Below are positions 43,624 through 53,128 of a DNA stretch of 64,000 bases, piece by piece. Origin of the DNA: Fontibacillus panacisegetis (GTDB taxonomy: Bacteria; Bacillota; Bacilli; Paenibacillales; Paenibacillaceae). Under the pieces are notes generated by a model. The model saw only the letters and a list, made by a program, of their open reading frames with translations, ran no database searches and was not told the origin of the DNA. How positions within the stretch are numbered: position 1 is the first letter of the stretch; the number at the start of each line of letters is the position of its first letter. The position numbers were made by a program, and so were the translations under genes. Location: assembly GCF_900102215.1 (NCBI RefSeq), contig NZ_FNBG01000001.1, positions 124,001 to 188,000 of the forward strand, given 5' to 3'.

Positions 43624-43989
43624 GTGCAGATGGATTTTTCAATAAGAAAAGCAAAGGCTCACGAATTGGATGCAGTGTTCTCCGTATTTGTGTTAAATCA
43701 AGATTTCGACGAGGAATATCAATTTGGAAAATGGCAGCATCCTGATACTTCATTTTGCGTGATACATAGATTATGTGTGAATCCTTTATTCCAGAATAAG
43801 GGGATTGGCTCAACAACCATGCTGCTTATAGAGGATCTTGTAAAACAAATGGGATTCGAAACGATCAGATTGGATGCTTTTTTTCAGAATCCATATGCAC
43901 TTCGTATGTATGAAAAACTAAACTATCGTAAGGTCGGAGAAGTTCAATGGAGAAAAGGACTATTTTATCTTATGGAAAAAAAATTATAG
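43624..43989 (+). CDS. GNAT acetyltransferase, internally shortened
   Basis: The C-terminal part is a good GNAT domain: CVIHRLCVNPLFQNKGIGST with the acetyl-CoA-binding loop, then FETIRLDAFFQNPYALRMYE and KLNYRKVGEVQWRKG. The N-terminus IRKAKAHELDAVFSVF is also typical, but the two are joined directly. About 55-60 residues that normally lie between them (helix 1 to strand 3) are missing. The start is a GTG at 43624 with AGGAGG six nt upstream, giving 121 residues instead of about 165-180. It is probably non-functional, though the frame is open. It lies just after the dehydrogenase remnant. Confidence 0.75.
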   Translation: MQMDFSIRKAKAHELDAVFSVFVLNQDFDEEYQFGKWQHPDTSFCVIHRLCVNPLFQNKGIGSTTMLLIEDLVKQMGFETIRLDAFFQNPYALRMYEKLNYRKVGEVQWRKGLFYLMEKKL

Positions 43990-44114
43990 ACAAATATGAG
44001 ATTATTAAGCGGAGCACAACTTTGAAATGGCTGAAAGCAAACATTAGGTGATAAAAGTCAAAGTGTCCATCCGTTAAAATTAATATATACTTCAAAATGT
44101 GAGGTGAAGAAATC

Positions 44115-44942
44115 GTGACAGACAAAAAAATCATAGTACAATTTACGATGCTGACATTTTGCGTAGCCTATCTTGTGTCAGGTGCTTTGATTGCTCTTGG
44201 GCAATTCGGATTTTCGGTTCACTCTTCGGTTCAATCGTTACAGGACTTTGGGATGAATATTCCTTTTTCAATCTATATTTTATCGCCCGCTATTGCTTCA
44301 TATATCGTTCTGAAGAAAAACAACAAAATAGCAGATTTTAAGGAATGGCTGAAAACTGTTTTTTACGCCAAAAATAACCTATCTCTCTATTTGTTTGTTG
44401 TTGCAGGGCTTGCACTGTATTTCTTACTACATCTTGCAATTGAGGGCCGCACGGAAATGGAGCTTCCATTTTATATGTTCTTCCTTTTCCTGCCTGGTAA
44501 TCTTATTATCGGTGGCTTGGAGGAATCTGGCTGGATGTACATATTGCAGCCTGAGCTTGACAAAAAATATGGATTTGTTTTATCTTCTATTTCTGTTGGA
44601 ATCATTTGGGTTTTATGGCATCTCCCTCTCTTCTTCATTCCGGGGACGGGTCACTACGAGGGACTTATTGACTTTTGGATGTTTGCAGTTCAACTCATTG
44701 CGTTTCGGTTTTTCTACGGGGCAATCTACAAAATATCAGGAAAAGGCCATGTATTTATGTGCGTATTATTCCACACCATGTTCAATGCGGCATCCCCCGT
44801 CTTTGGCATCCTGCCTATGACTTGGGCGGGAACTATTGCCGCAAATGCTGTGATTGTTCTTGTTTCAATTGTAACCGTTGTGATATACGACAAAAAGAGC
44901 AGGAAAATAGTTCCAAAGAGTGCCCCTTTGGAACCCCGTTGA
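44115..44942 (+). CDS. CPBP-family intramembrane protease
   Basis: This 275-residue protein has seven or eight membrane helices and the CPBP (CAAX protease/bacteriocin-processing) motifs: GGLEESGW, then WVLWHLPLF and later FHTMFNA. The glutamates and histidines of the active site are kept. In motif 1 the usual Arg after the Trp (EExxWR) is Met here. The GTG start at 44115 follows GAGGTGAA. It stands alone, with a terminator downstream. Roles in the family include immunity to peptides and regulated proteolysis. Confidence 0.87.
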   Translation: MTDKKIIVQFTMLTFCVAYLVSGALIALGQFGFSVHSSVQSLQDFGMNIPFSIYILSPAIASYIVLKKNNKIADFKEWLKTVFYAKNNLSLYLFVVAGLALYFLLHLAIEGRTEMELPFYMFFLFLPGNLIIGGLEESGWMYILQPELDKKYGFVLSSISVGIIWVLWHLPLFFIPGTGHYEGLIDFWMFAVQLIAFRFFYGAIYKISGKGHVFMCVLFHTMFNAASPVFGILPMTWAGTIAANAVIVLVSIVTVVIYDKKSRKIVPKSAPLEPR

Positions 44943-44978
44943 GCGTGTCATGGCTTCGCCCTTCCCCTCTCTCAACGC

Positions 44979-45020
44979 AAAAGACGGACGCTCAGCTTTA
45001 CGCCGATAGTCCGTCTTTTT
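44979..45020 (+). terminator. Intrinsic terminator after the CPBP gene
   Basis: AAAGACGGAC and GTCCGTCTTT pair around a 20-nt loop and give T tracts in both directions. It may also help end transcripts arriving from the cysJI side. Confidence 0.75.
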
Positions 45021-45118
45021 ATTGTCACATTCCACTTGCCGACTACCAATCTGCATGTTCCTTGATACTTCCTTATTGGGTGTCAGCTAAGAGGTGCACT
45101 CCTTTTTCTCATATAAGT

Positions 45119-46834
45119 TTATACGTGAAAGTATTGGCCTGAAGTAACCTCAGGAACATATCCGGCACGAATGACGAAATCTCCGAAATGCTCGCCATCA
45201 TTCCGCTCTATAGCATATTGCTTGATAATCGGTGTTAACGAATCCAAAATTTCTGTCTCTCCGATGTTTTCCTTGTACAGCTTGTTCAGCCGATTACCGG
45301 AAAAACTACCTCCGAGATAGAGATTGTATTTGCCAGGACCCTTACCGATAAAAGAAATCTCGGCCAGAGCTGGCCTTGCGCAGCCGTTCGGGCAACCTGT
45401 CATCCGAATGACGATGTCATCATCTCTTAACCCGTTCGTTTCCAGGATCGGTTCGATCTTATCGAGCAGCGACGGTAAATATCTTTCTGACTCCGCCATC
45501 GCAAGACCGCAGGTTGGCAAGGATACGCAGGCCATCGAATTTCTGCGAAGTGCGGAATAATGCTTGCCGTTAGTTAATCCATACTGTGCAACAAGCGCCT
45601 CAATTTGCTTCTTTTTCTGGGTGGTCACATCTGAAATGATCAGGTTTTGATTTGCTGTGAGACGGAAATCACCAGTATGAATCTTCGCAATTTCACGAAG
45701 ACCTGTCATTAGCTGATAATCTTCTTCATCTTTAATTCGTCCGTTCTGGATGAACAGCGTAAAGTGCCATTTGCCTTTATTCCCTTTCACCCAGCCATAG
45801 CGGTCACCGTTGCGCTCAAAATGATAAGGACGAGCCTCCTCCAGCCCCCAGCCTAGACGGTTTTTCAGCTCTTCTACGAACCATTCGACTCCACGATCAT
45901 CAATCGTATACTTAAAGCGGGCATGTTTACGGACTGCACGGTCACCGTAATCACGCTGAATTGTAACTGTTTTTTCCGCCAAATCGATCACTTGCTCTGG
46001 AGTACAGAAGCCAATCACCTTTGCAACTTGAGGATAAGTGTTAGGATCACCATGCGTCATCCCCATACCGCCGCCGACGCTAACGTTAAATCCGATGAGC
46101 TTGCCCTGCTCGACAATTGCAATAAAGCCAAGATCTTGTGAAAATACATCAACATCGTTCGATGGTGGTACTGCAATGCCAATTTTGAACTTACGCGGCA
46201 AGTACAAATGGCCATAAATCGGTTCCTGCTCTTCTTTACTGTCGAGTACCTTCTCCCCGTCCAGCCAAATCTCATGATAAGCTTTGGTTTGTGGCTCAAG
46301 GTGACTGCTCAGCTTGCATGCCCACTCATACACCTGAGCATGAATCTCGGATTGGTCCGGATTCGGATTACACATGACATTACGATTTACGTCACCGCAA
46401 GCAGCTAGAGTAGTCAGTAATGAATTGTGTACTTCCTGAATCGTTTTCTTCATGTTCCATTTCAATACATTGTATATTTGGAACGACTGGCGAGTAGTAA
46501 GACGAATGGTTCCATTGCCATAGCTATGTGAAATACGATCCATCATTAGCCACTGATCAGGTGTTACTACTCCTCCTGGAGCACGCACACGTAGCATGAA
46601 TTGATAAGCAGGCTCAAGCTTTTGCTTCTTACGCTCATTACGCAAATCCCGGTCATCCTGCATATAGCTGCCGTGAAACTTCATCAAGCGGTTTTCGTCC
46701 TCAGGGATCGACGCTGTAATTCGATCCTCAAGTACTTCTTCAAGCGTACCGCGTAAATAATTACTTCTAATTTTTATATCTTCAACATCGCTGTACGGTG
46801 CACTGTTAGGTGACAATAAGTTATTATCTGACAT
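45119..46834 (-). CDS. cysI: Sulfite reductase hemoprotein beta subunit CysI
   Basis: CysI reduces sulfite to sulfide using siroheme coupled to a [4Fe-4S] cluster. The 571-residue protein has the cluster/siroheme ligands in [10 protein letters not shown] and later [10 protein letters not shown], plus the family segments [13 protein letters not shown] and GGGMGMTHG. It follows cysJ by 33 nt in a cysJ-cysI operon. It belongs to assimilatory sulfate reduction, not to nitrite reduction in the nar block, although the two families are related. Confidence 0.95.
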   Translation of the reverse strand: MSDNNLLSPNSAPYSDVEDIKIRSNYLRGTLEEVLEDRITASIPEDENRLMKFHGSYMQDDRDLRNERKKQKLEPAYQFMLRVRAPGGVVTPDQWLMMDRISHSYGNGTIRLTTRQSFQIYNVLKWNMKKTIQEVHNSLLTTLAACGDVNRNVMCNPNPDQSEIHAQVYEWACKLSSHLEPQTKAYHEIWLDGEKVLDSKEEQEPIYGHLYLPRKFKIGIAVPPSNDVDVFSQDLGFIAIVEQGKLIGFNVSVGGGMGMTHGDPNTYPQVAKVIGFCTPEQVIDLAEKTVTIQRDYGDRAVRKHARFKYTIDDRGVEWFVEELKNRLGWGLEEARPYHFERNGDRYGWVKGNKGKWHFTLFIQNGRIKDEEDYQLMTGLREIAKIHTGDFRLTANQNLIISDVTTQKKKQIEALVAQYGLTNGKHYSALRRNSMACVSLPTCGLAMAESERYLPSLLDKIEPILETNGLRDDDIVIRMTGCPNGCARPALAEISFIGKGPGKYNLYLGGSFSGNRLNKLYKENIGETEILDSLTPIIKQYAIERNDGEHFGDFVIRAGYVPEVTSGQYFHV

Positions 46835-46867
46835 ATTACAATCTCCTCTCCGTAAATCAATGAGACT

Positions 46868-48712
46868 CTAGTAGACATCCCGCTGATAACGTTTCTGCTG
46901 TTGCAATGAAGTTAAATATTCCGCAGCCGCTTCAGGAGATAAGCCTCCTTCTTGCTCAAGAATAGTTAGCAATGCGTTATGAACGTCATGAGCCATCTTC
47001 TTCTCATCACCGCATACATATACCGCAGCTCCTTCTTGCAGCCATGCGTAAAGCTCCTTGCTCTTCTCAAGCATCCGATGCTGTACATAAACTTTCTTAT
47101 CGGTATCCCGTGAAAAAGCGACATCCATACGAGTTAATACGCCGTCCTTAAGCCATTTTTGCCACTCCAGCTGATACAGGAAATCGGTGGAAAAATGTTG
47201 GTCTCCATAAAACAACCAAGATTTTCCTTCGACACCACTTTCCTCACGTTCACCAAGAAACGCTCTAAACGGGGCAACACCAGTACCTGGACCAATCATG
47301 ATAATCGGAGTTTCCGGATTTTCCGGAAGCTTGAAATTGTCATTATGCTGAATATAGATTGGCAGCTCGTCACCTGACTGGAGTCTCTCTGCTAGTTGAA
47401 CTGAGCATACTCCGTACCGATTACGTCCCTTTGTCTCATAACGAACTGTACGAACCGTGATATGTACCTCGCCTGGATAAGCATTCGGACTGCTCGCTAT
47501 GGAATAGAGACGAGCCGGTATTTTGCGGAAAAGAGGTATTAACTTGTCTGCAGATACGCCTTTCAACTGATAATCTTGTACAAGATCCAACAGATCGCTT
47601 TCATTTATATAAGAACGTAGCGCTTCTTCATGACCTGCATTAAGCAGCTCTTTGAGTCCGGTATGACCTGTAAGCTCTGCAATTTGAGTTAACAATGGTT
47701 TGGTCAGAACAGTAATTTCATAATAACGCAGTAATGCTTCACGTACGGTTTGCTGCTCACCATTTTTGCCCACTGGAACAAGCTCCCCTGCATTCCAACC
47801 AAAAGCTTCGATCAGTTCGTCTACCAAGCGAGGATGATTCTCTGGATAAATACCAAGGCTATCCCCTGGCTCATATTGAAGGTCAGAACCTTCTAATGAT
47901 AACTCAATGTGGCGAGTTTCCCGATCCGATCCACGTCCGTTCAAATTCAGGTTTTCCAGTATTTCTGCGCGAAAAGGATTGGATCGTGAATATTGTGATT
48001 CAGCATTGCTAGTGGCCGCTCCGGTTGTTCCGGTTGCTAAACCTGCACTGCTAGAGGCTCCCTCAGCTAAATTTAAAGCATTTAAAACCTGATTCATCCA
48101 TTCTGCAGCAGGTTCATCGAAATCGACATCACAATCTACACGTGGTACTACCGGTGTTCCGCCGAGCTCCTCGAGACGCTGGTCAAAATCTTTACCCGTT
48201 TGGCAAAAGAACTCATAGGAAGTATCGCCAAGCGCAAGTACGGAATAGCGTAAATTCTGGAGCTGCGGAGCTCTCTTGCTGTGTAGGAACTCATGGAACG
48301 GAATCGCACTATCCGGTGGTTCTCCTTCCCCATGTGTGCTTACCACGATGAAAAGATTCTCTACTTTTTTTAGATTGTTAGATTTAAAATCTCCCATTGA
48401 TGACAGAGAAACTTGAAATCCCTGCTCTTCCAGCTTTTTCGACAGTTTCTTGGCAAGCCCGTGGCTGTTGCCTGTCTGTGATCCGAATAGCACCGTTACC
48501 TCTTTGGATACTGGAGCAGCCTGAGGAGCAGCACTTGTTATTTGAGCCGCTTCAGGTGCTGATGCCAATCCGGAAATTACCGCCGTTCCCTGAGCAGCAG
48601 TTAAGTATCCGCTCAACCAGATTTTCTGGTATTCACCCAGCTGCGGCAGCAGACGATTCAAAAGCTCTACCTGTTCCTGTGTAAAAGGACTGTTTGTGAC
48701 TTGAAGTTCCAA
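46868..48712 (-). CDS. cysJ: Sulfite reductase flavoprotein alpha subunit CysJ
   Basis: CysJ passes electrons from NADPH through FAD and FMN to CysI. It has an N-terminal flavodoxin domain with VLFGSQTGNSHGLAKKL and VVSTHGEGEPPDSA. The FAD motif RLYSIASSPNAYPGEVHITV and the NADPH motifs IGPGTGVAPFRAFL and YVCGDEKKMAHDVH follow. Family alignment (MELQVTNSPF) favours the TTG at 48712, eight nt after GAGG. A GTG at 48721 is possible. TTGACC-18-TAAGTT (48836-48865) is a possible promoter. Confidence 0.95.
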   Translation of the reverse strand: MELQVTNSPFTQEQVELLNRLLPQLGEYQKIWLSGYLTAAQGTAVISGLASAPEAAQITSAAPQAAPVSKEVTVLFGSQTGNSHGLAKKLSKKLEEQGFQVSLSSMGDFKSNNLKKVENLFIVVSTHGEGEPPDSAIPFHEFLHSKRAPQLQNLRYSVLALGDTSYEFFCQTGKDFDQRLEELGGTPVVPRVDCDVDFDEPAAEWMNQVLNALNLAEGASSSAGLATGTTGAATSNAESQYSRSNPFRAEILENLNLNGRGSDRETRHIELSLEGSDLQYEPGDSLGIYPENHPRLVDELIEAFGWNAGELVPVGKNGEQQTVREALLRYYEITVLTKPLLTQIAELTGHTGLKELLNAGHEEALRSYINESDLLDLVQDYQLKGVSADKLIPLFRKIPARLYSIASSPNAYPGEVHITVRTVRYETKGRNRYGVCSVQLAERLQSGDELPIYIQHNDNFKLPENPETPIIMIGPGTGVAPFRAFLGEREESGVEGKSWLFYGDQHFSTDFLYQLEWQKWLKDGVLTRMDVAFSRDTDKKVYVQHRMLEKSKELYAWLQEGAAVYVCGDEKKMAHDVHNALLTILEQEGGLSPEAAAEYLTSLQQQKRYQRDVY

Positions 48713-48835
48713 CACATCCACCTCACGACCCTACATAATAAGTTTCACATTTAAACAATAAATTCCAAGCTCAACAAGTAAAAAATAATACCAAGTAATT
48801 CCGTAGTCTTTCTCTCACTTTCATCTTCTTGTTAG

Positions 48836-48865
48836 AACTTATCATAGCTTGCCAGAACAGGTCAA
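48836..48865 (-). promoter_or_regulatory. Possible promoter of cysJI
   Basis: On the minus strand TTGACC (48860-48865) and TAAGTT (48836-48841) are 18 bp apart. The leader to the start codon is about 115 nt. I see no S-box riboswitch in it. Confidence 0.4.
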
Positions 48866-48916
48866 TTCTAATGATTTTATAGGTTCTATTAGGAAAATTG
48901 ATAATGTATAAATTTA

Positions 48917-49009
48917 CTAATGAAAGCGATTTCTAAAGCCTGTTGGAGACTCTCCCGTCCATCTTTTAAACTGCCTGCTAAAATTCTCCTGTTTTCCGCT
49001 CCACCCACC
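48917..49009 (-). pseudogene. AraC-family regulator C-terminal fragment
   Basis: The minus strand from 49009 reads GGWSGKQENFSRQFKRWTGE and continues SPTGFRNRFH to a stop at 48917. This is the second helix-turn-helix and end of an AraC-type regulator. No N-terminal part or ribosome site precedes it, and a stop lies four codons upstream of the match. It is a fragment between cysJ and the aminopeptidase gene. Confidence 0.7.
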
Positions 49010-49021
49010 TTTTCTACTACG

Positions 49022-49342
49022 TCACTATTGACGCTCATACTTCTGTTAATTCTTTTATTATTGCACTAACACCAGCATGGAGGGAAAAAGCCCCCTTATG
49101 TTGTAAAGGTTAGCTGATTGGGAGCAAATGAGGAATAATATCCCTTATTTGCTCTACATTTAGGAGAACATCAAGGGATATTCCAAAATAGTTTACATAA
49201 TAATTTTTATGTCACTTAAATAGACGTTAGATACCTTCCAAAGGCTCACCATCCAAATGCATTTGCTAGGTGTGATACAATAATTAGTACAGCTATAAAA
49301 TGATCGAGCTTTACAAAACCTTAAATCAGGAGGGAATCATTC
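49022..49342. other. Non-coding stretch before the aminopeptidase gene
   Basis: No gene is seen here. It contains an imperfect hairpin at 49122-49154, where GAGCAAAT and ATTTGCTC pair around an inner AGG/CCT-containing part. It also holds the aminopeptidase ribosome site just before 49343. A promoter is expected here, but no convincing pair of boxes stands out. Confidence 0.4.
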
Positions 49343-50578
49343 ATGAAAAACTTCGATATCCTGCTAGAAAAATATGCGGATCTGGTCGTCAAAGTTGGCG
49401 TCAACATTCAATCTGGGCAGATCCTTATGGTTCAATCCCCCTTAGAAACTGTACAATTAACACGATTAATTGTTGCCAAAGCATATGAGGCCGGGGCTAA
49501 ATATGTACATGTGGAATGGATGGATGAACAAATCTCACGTATACGATATGACAAAGCAGCCGAGGACACTTTTTCTTATTACCCGAAATGGGAAGCAGAC
49601 AAGATGGAACAGCTCGCTGAAGCGGGCGGCGCGTTGTTACATATTAAAGTTCCTGATCCAGAGCTGCTGCGTGGCGTTGATGCCGAAAAAGTATCTACCG
49701 CAGTCAAAGCAGCGGCTATAGCAAGGGAGAAATTTTCCCACTATACACGCAACAATATCATTAGCTGGTCTTTGGTTAAAGCTCCTACTGTTGCATGGGC
49801 AAACAAGGTTTTCGCCGATTTGCCTGAGGATCAAAGAATTGATGCGATGTGGGAAGCCGTATTCCAGATGACTCAGGTACAGGATGGTGATACTGATCCC
49901 GTTGCAGCATGGCGTGATCATATACAGGAGCTTAAAAAACGTCAGCAATTTATGAACGATAAACGATATAGATTTCTGCATTATCGGGCTGCAGGAACAG
50001 ACCTGCATATCGAACTGCCTGACGGATATCAATGGCTTGGCGGTGGTGACGAGAATGGGGCGGGGATATTTTTTGTGGCGAACATGCCGACAGAGGAAAT
50101 TTTTACGATGCCGCTGCGGACTGGAGTTAACGGTACGGTTACCAGTACAAAACCCCTCAATCTGAACGGAAGATTAGTTGAAGGAATTCAAATGACTTTC
50201 AAGGACGGTAAAGTAGAATCCTATGATGCAACTTCAGGTCGTGAACATCTGACTACCCTGCTCGCTACCGATGAAGGGGCCTCCTATCTTGGAGAAGTGG
50301 CCCTTGTTCCTTTTGACTCCCCTATTTCCAGAATGAACCGTGTGTTCTATAACACTGGCGTTGACGAGAACGCCTCTTGCCACTTGGCATTAGGCAGTGC
50401 GTATCCGGTAAATATCGAAGGCGGAACGAAATTAAGTAAACAAGAGCTACTTGAAAAAGGAGCCAATGTCAGCCTCACTCATGTTGACTTCATGATCGGC
50501 TCCGCTGAGCTGGAAATCGACGGCGAGCTGCCGGACGGCACGATTGAACCCTTATTCAGAAATGGAAATTGGGCCTAA
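49343..50578 (+). CDS. M29-family aminopeptidase (AmpS type)
   Basis: This is a 411-residue cobalt/zinc-dependent aminopeptidase. Metal-binding and family motifs are ANMPTEEIFTMP, GEVALVPFDSPIS, NTGVDENASCHLALGSAYP and HVDFMIGSAELEIDG. Length and layout match AmpS/PepS proteins. The ATG at 49343 follows AGGAGGGAA. It is a single gene that ends at a strong terminator. A housekeeping role in peptide turnover is likely. Confidence 0.95.
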   Translation: MKNFDILLEKYADLVVKVGVNIQSGQILMVQSPLETVQLTRLIVAKAYEAGAKYVHVEWMDEQISRIRYDKAAEDTFSYYPKWEADKMEQLAEAGGALLHIKVPDPELLRGVDAEKVSTAVKAAAIAREKFSHYTRNNIISWSLVKAPTVAWANKVFADLPEDQRIDAMWEAVFQMTQVQDGDTDPVAAWRDHIQELKKRQQFMNDKRYRFLHYRAAGTDLHIELPDGYQWLGGGDENGAGIFFVANMPTEEIFTMPLRTGVNGTVTSTKPLNLNGRLVEGIQMTFKDGKVESYDATSGREHLTTLLATDEGASYLGEVALVPFDSPISRMNRVFYNTGVDENASCHLALGSAYPVNIEGGTKLSKQELLEKGANVSLTHVDFMIGSAELEIDGELPDGTIEPLFRNGNWA

Positions 50579-50586
50579 CGTGTAAA

Positions 50587-50654
50587 AAAACTCCCCATAT
50601 ATATGTGCGAAGCGAAGTACATCAAATCACACAGTATATTTTGGGGAGTTTTTG
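50587..50654 (+). terminator. Terminator between the aminopeptidase and hemY
   Basis: AAACTCCCCA and TGGGGAGTTT form the stem, with A and T runs outside, so it can work for both converging genes. The loop is about 45 nt. Confidence 0.7.
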
Positions 50655-50718
50655 TTCTCGTCTTCTGAGTCAAATGTATGGTTTTAAACCCACTATCTCG
50701 TTCTGCCAGTTTTTAACT

Positions 50719-52122
50719 CTACAGCTGCTCCACAATTCCCTCCGCAACCTCTTTGCCGTTCGCTATGCAGTCCGGAATACCAACGCCGTAATACGAGCAG
50801 CCTGCAAGATAAATGCCTGGGTAGGATTGCTTCATTTTGCGCTCAAGTGATTCTACGAGCTGGTGGTGCGAAATATGATAATTCGGCATGGCATCAATCC
50901 ATTTGGTTACTTCATAAGTCACAGGTTCGCGCTCGATGCCAAGACTTTTGACGATATCCTGCAATGCGATGCGCATGATCTCTTCCTCCGAGAGTTCTAG
51001 CAGCTTATCGAAGTTTGGAACTGTGCTCTTATAGAACATCCTTACAAGAAAATGTCCCTGCTCAGAGGTATGCGTCCATTTTCGGCTCGTCCAAGTGCTG
51101 GCATTACATAGCAGATCATCACTGTCAGCCACAATAAATCCCGTTCCATCCACAGGCAGCTCTTCATCCCGAATGTCAAAACCAAGATACACACTAATCA
51201 TCGAGCTATCAAGGAATTGGCTAAAATCCTCATCCAGCGCGCTGTCCTTCAACAGTGATTGTGCGGCAGATTGTGGCGTACTGAGAACAACAAAATCAGC
51301 AGGAATCGTTCTTCCATTAGACAAATCAACTGTATAACGCGCCCCGCTTCCTTGTACCTGCTCTATTTTGTCAGCGGCAACACCTTTAATGATCTCGACA
51401 GTATCTCCGCTCAACAAATGCTGCTCTAAAGCGTTAATCAGGGAAGAAGCTCCCTCCTTGAAGGAAAGGAACTTCTTATCCCCTGTGCTCTTAAAAGTTG
51501 CTTTATTGGCGGCGAGTCCATTAATGATACTGCCGTACTTATTTTTATATTCCAACAAATACGGCAAAGTCGAAGCAATCGTTAAATCACTAAGCTTGCC
51601 CGAGTACACCCCTGACAGCACCGGTGCAATCTGCTTTTCTACAATCTCTTTGCCAAGAAATGCTTCCAAGAACAATCCTACTGAATCATTAATCGTAAAA
51701 GACTCGTTCGTCGTATAAAAATCCTTAAGAGCCTCAACCTTGCCTTCGGCAGAAATGAGATCACTTGTAGCCAGGGATTCAATACTGAGAGGGATTCCAA
51801 ATACAGCATCCTCCGGAATGAGCTTCAATTGTCCATCTGTGAAAATATAGGACTTCCCTGTTGCGTTGTATACCACTTGTTCGCGCAGACCAAGCTCATC
51901 GATTAATGGAGCCACATTGCTTTTTCTGGCGACAAGTGAATCTGCCCCCGTCTCCATCGCAAAGCCGTTTCGATACACCGTGTTGATTTTGCCTCCTAAA
52001 TGGTCGTTGGCCTCGATCAAAACAATCTGAGCGCTCAGTTTCCGATCTATAATTTGTTGCTGTAAATAGTAAGCTGCTGATAAACCCGTAATTCCTCCGC
52101 CTACAATTGCAATTGTTCTCAA
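50719..52122 (-). CDS. hemY: Protoporphyrinogen/coproporphyrinogen oxidase HemY
   Basis: This FAD enzyme oxidises the porphyrinogen late in heme synthesis. In Bacillota it uses coproporphyrinogen III. The 467-residue protein starts with the dinucleotide-binding motif IVGGGITGLSAAYYL and the ETGADSLVARK segment. It ends with PGIYLAGCSYYGVGIPDCI, where the FAD is also contacted. It stands apart from hemE/hemH genes. Heme from this pathway is needed by NarI. Confidence 0.93.
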   Translation of the reverse strand: MRTIAIVGGGITGLSAAYYLQQQIIDRKLSAQIVLIEANDHLGGKINTVYRNGFAMETGADSLVARKSNVAPLIDELGLREQVVYNATGKSYIFTDGQLKLIPEDAVFGIPLSIESLATSDLISAEGKVEALKDFYTTNESFTINDSVGLFLEAFLGKEIVEKQIAPVLSGVYSGKLSDLTIASTLPYLLEYKNKYGSIINGLAANKATFKSTGDKKFLSFKEGASSLINALEQHLLSGDTVEIIKGVAADKIEQVQGSGARYTVDLSNGRTIPADFVVLSTPQSAAQSLLKDSALDEDFSQFLDSSMISVYLGFDIRDEELPVDGTGFIVADSDDLLCNASTWTSRKWTHTSEQGHFLVRMFYKSTVPNFDKLLELSEEEIMRIALQDIVKSLGIEREPVTYEVTKWIDAMPNYHISHHQLVESLERKMKQSYPGIYLAGCSYYGVGIPDCIANGKEVAEGIVEQL

Positions 52123-52218
52123 CGAGTTTCCACCTCAATTAGCGATATCTTTCACATATATTACATATATTCATGATACCCAATTGCAAGGTCAGAAACA
52201 ATGTCAGAACGAGTAAAG

Positions 52219-52983
52219 TTACTCCTTCATCCCGGTATAGATCAGGATCGCATCCCGCAAAAACTGAGCCGCACCCGGCGTATCTTTCTCGTAGTATGCC
52301 TTGAACCGATCATCAGCCACGTACATTTCCGCCACACCTGCATGAGCCTCTTTGCTATATTGACCCCAGTAAAATGACAACCACTGTTTATGGAGTTCAG
52401 CCGTTTTCTGAGCAAGCTCTCCTGCCGGATCACCTGACTCAAAAGCACTACGAAGTGTAGTCAACACTTCCTCGGCAAGCCGGGTCACCTCTTCATACTG
52501 CTGTGGTGTCATTTGGCTAAGTTTAGCATTGGATTGTTCCACCGCATGATCACCATACTTTTCCCGTATCTCTTGACCATATTTCTCCTCATTTTCTTGA
52601 ATCATTTTTTGCTTGAAGCCTTCAAATTTCTCTGTATCACTCATCGCTATTCTCCCTTCCTTCATCGCAATGGTTCGTTCGACGGTCGCAATCAATGCAT
52701 CAATCTGCTTCCGTCTGTCAAGGAGCTGGTTCCGATGCTCTGCTAACGCGAGGAGATCATTAAATGAAGAATCATTCATAATGTCTCTGATTTGCTCCAG
52801 ACCTAAGCTTAGCTCTCTGTAGAACAAAATCTGCTGCAAACGGTCAACCTCGACCTGACTATAAATCCGATATCCCGATGATGATATTCTTGCCGGCTTA
52901 AGAAGATCAATTTCATCGTAATACCTCAGCGTTCTAGAGCTAACTCCGGCTAGCCGCGCCAGCTTTTGAATACTATATTCCAT
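52219..52983 (-). CDS. MerR-family regulator with TipAS-like domain
   Basis: Residues 1-75 form the MerR DNA-binding domain (YSIQKLARLAGVSSRTLRYY, DEIDLLKPARISSSGYRIYS). A coiled coil follows, then a TipAS-like drug-binding domain in residues about 120-254, as in Mta and TipA. The ATG at 52983 has AGGAGGTG nine nt upstream. The longer frame runs through the promoter and is rejected. The gene has a MerR-type promoter with a dyad, so it is probably autoregulated and induced by a hydrophobic or peptide drug. No efflux gene is adjacent. Confidence 0.9.
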   Translation of the reverse strand: MEYSIQKLARLAGVSSRTLRYYDEIDLLKPARISSSGYRIYSQVEVDRLQQILFYRELSLGLEQIRDIMNDSSFNDLLALAEHRNQLLDRRKQIDALIATVERTIAMKEGRIAMSDTEKFEGFKQKMIQENEEKYGQEIREKYGDHAVEQSNAKLSQMTPQQYEEVTRLAEEVLTTLRSAFESGDPAGELAQKTAELHKQWLSFYWGQYSKEAHAGVAEMYVADDRFKAYYEKDTPGAAQFLRDAILIYTGMKE

Positions 52984-53008
52984 ATGCTCAGCACCTCCTG
53001 ACAACTTG

Positions 53009-53039
53009 ACTGTACACCTTGACGCAGCGTGAAGGTCAA
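53009..53039 (-). promoter_or_regulatory. MerR-type promoter with 19-bp spacer and dyad
   Basis: TTGACC (53034-53039) and TACAGT (53009-53014) are separated by 19 bp, the unusual spacing used by MerR activators that twist DNA. The spacer holds the dyad ACCTT-N-ACG-CAG-CGT-N-AAGGT (53016-53036). Confidence 0.7.
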
Positions 53040-53128
53040 CAGCTTTTTTCGAGTATTTGATTCTGTTTTTTGATATGATAAAATAATGAGAACATATTTT
53101 CGGCATAACACTAAAGGATGGTAGATAC

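Noticed and set aside
45119-48712. cysJI as a nitrite reductase for the nar block
   Set aside because: The flavoprotein/hemoprotein pair with NADPH-binding CysJ is the sulfite reductase type. NirBD-type nitrite reductase has a different layout.
48898-49041. 48-codon frame beginning MSVNSDVVEK on the minus strand
   Set aside because: It has no ribosome site, and the overlapping frame encodes a clear AraC C-terminus, so this frame is likely accidental.
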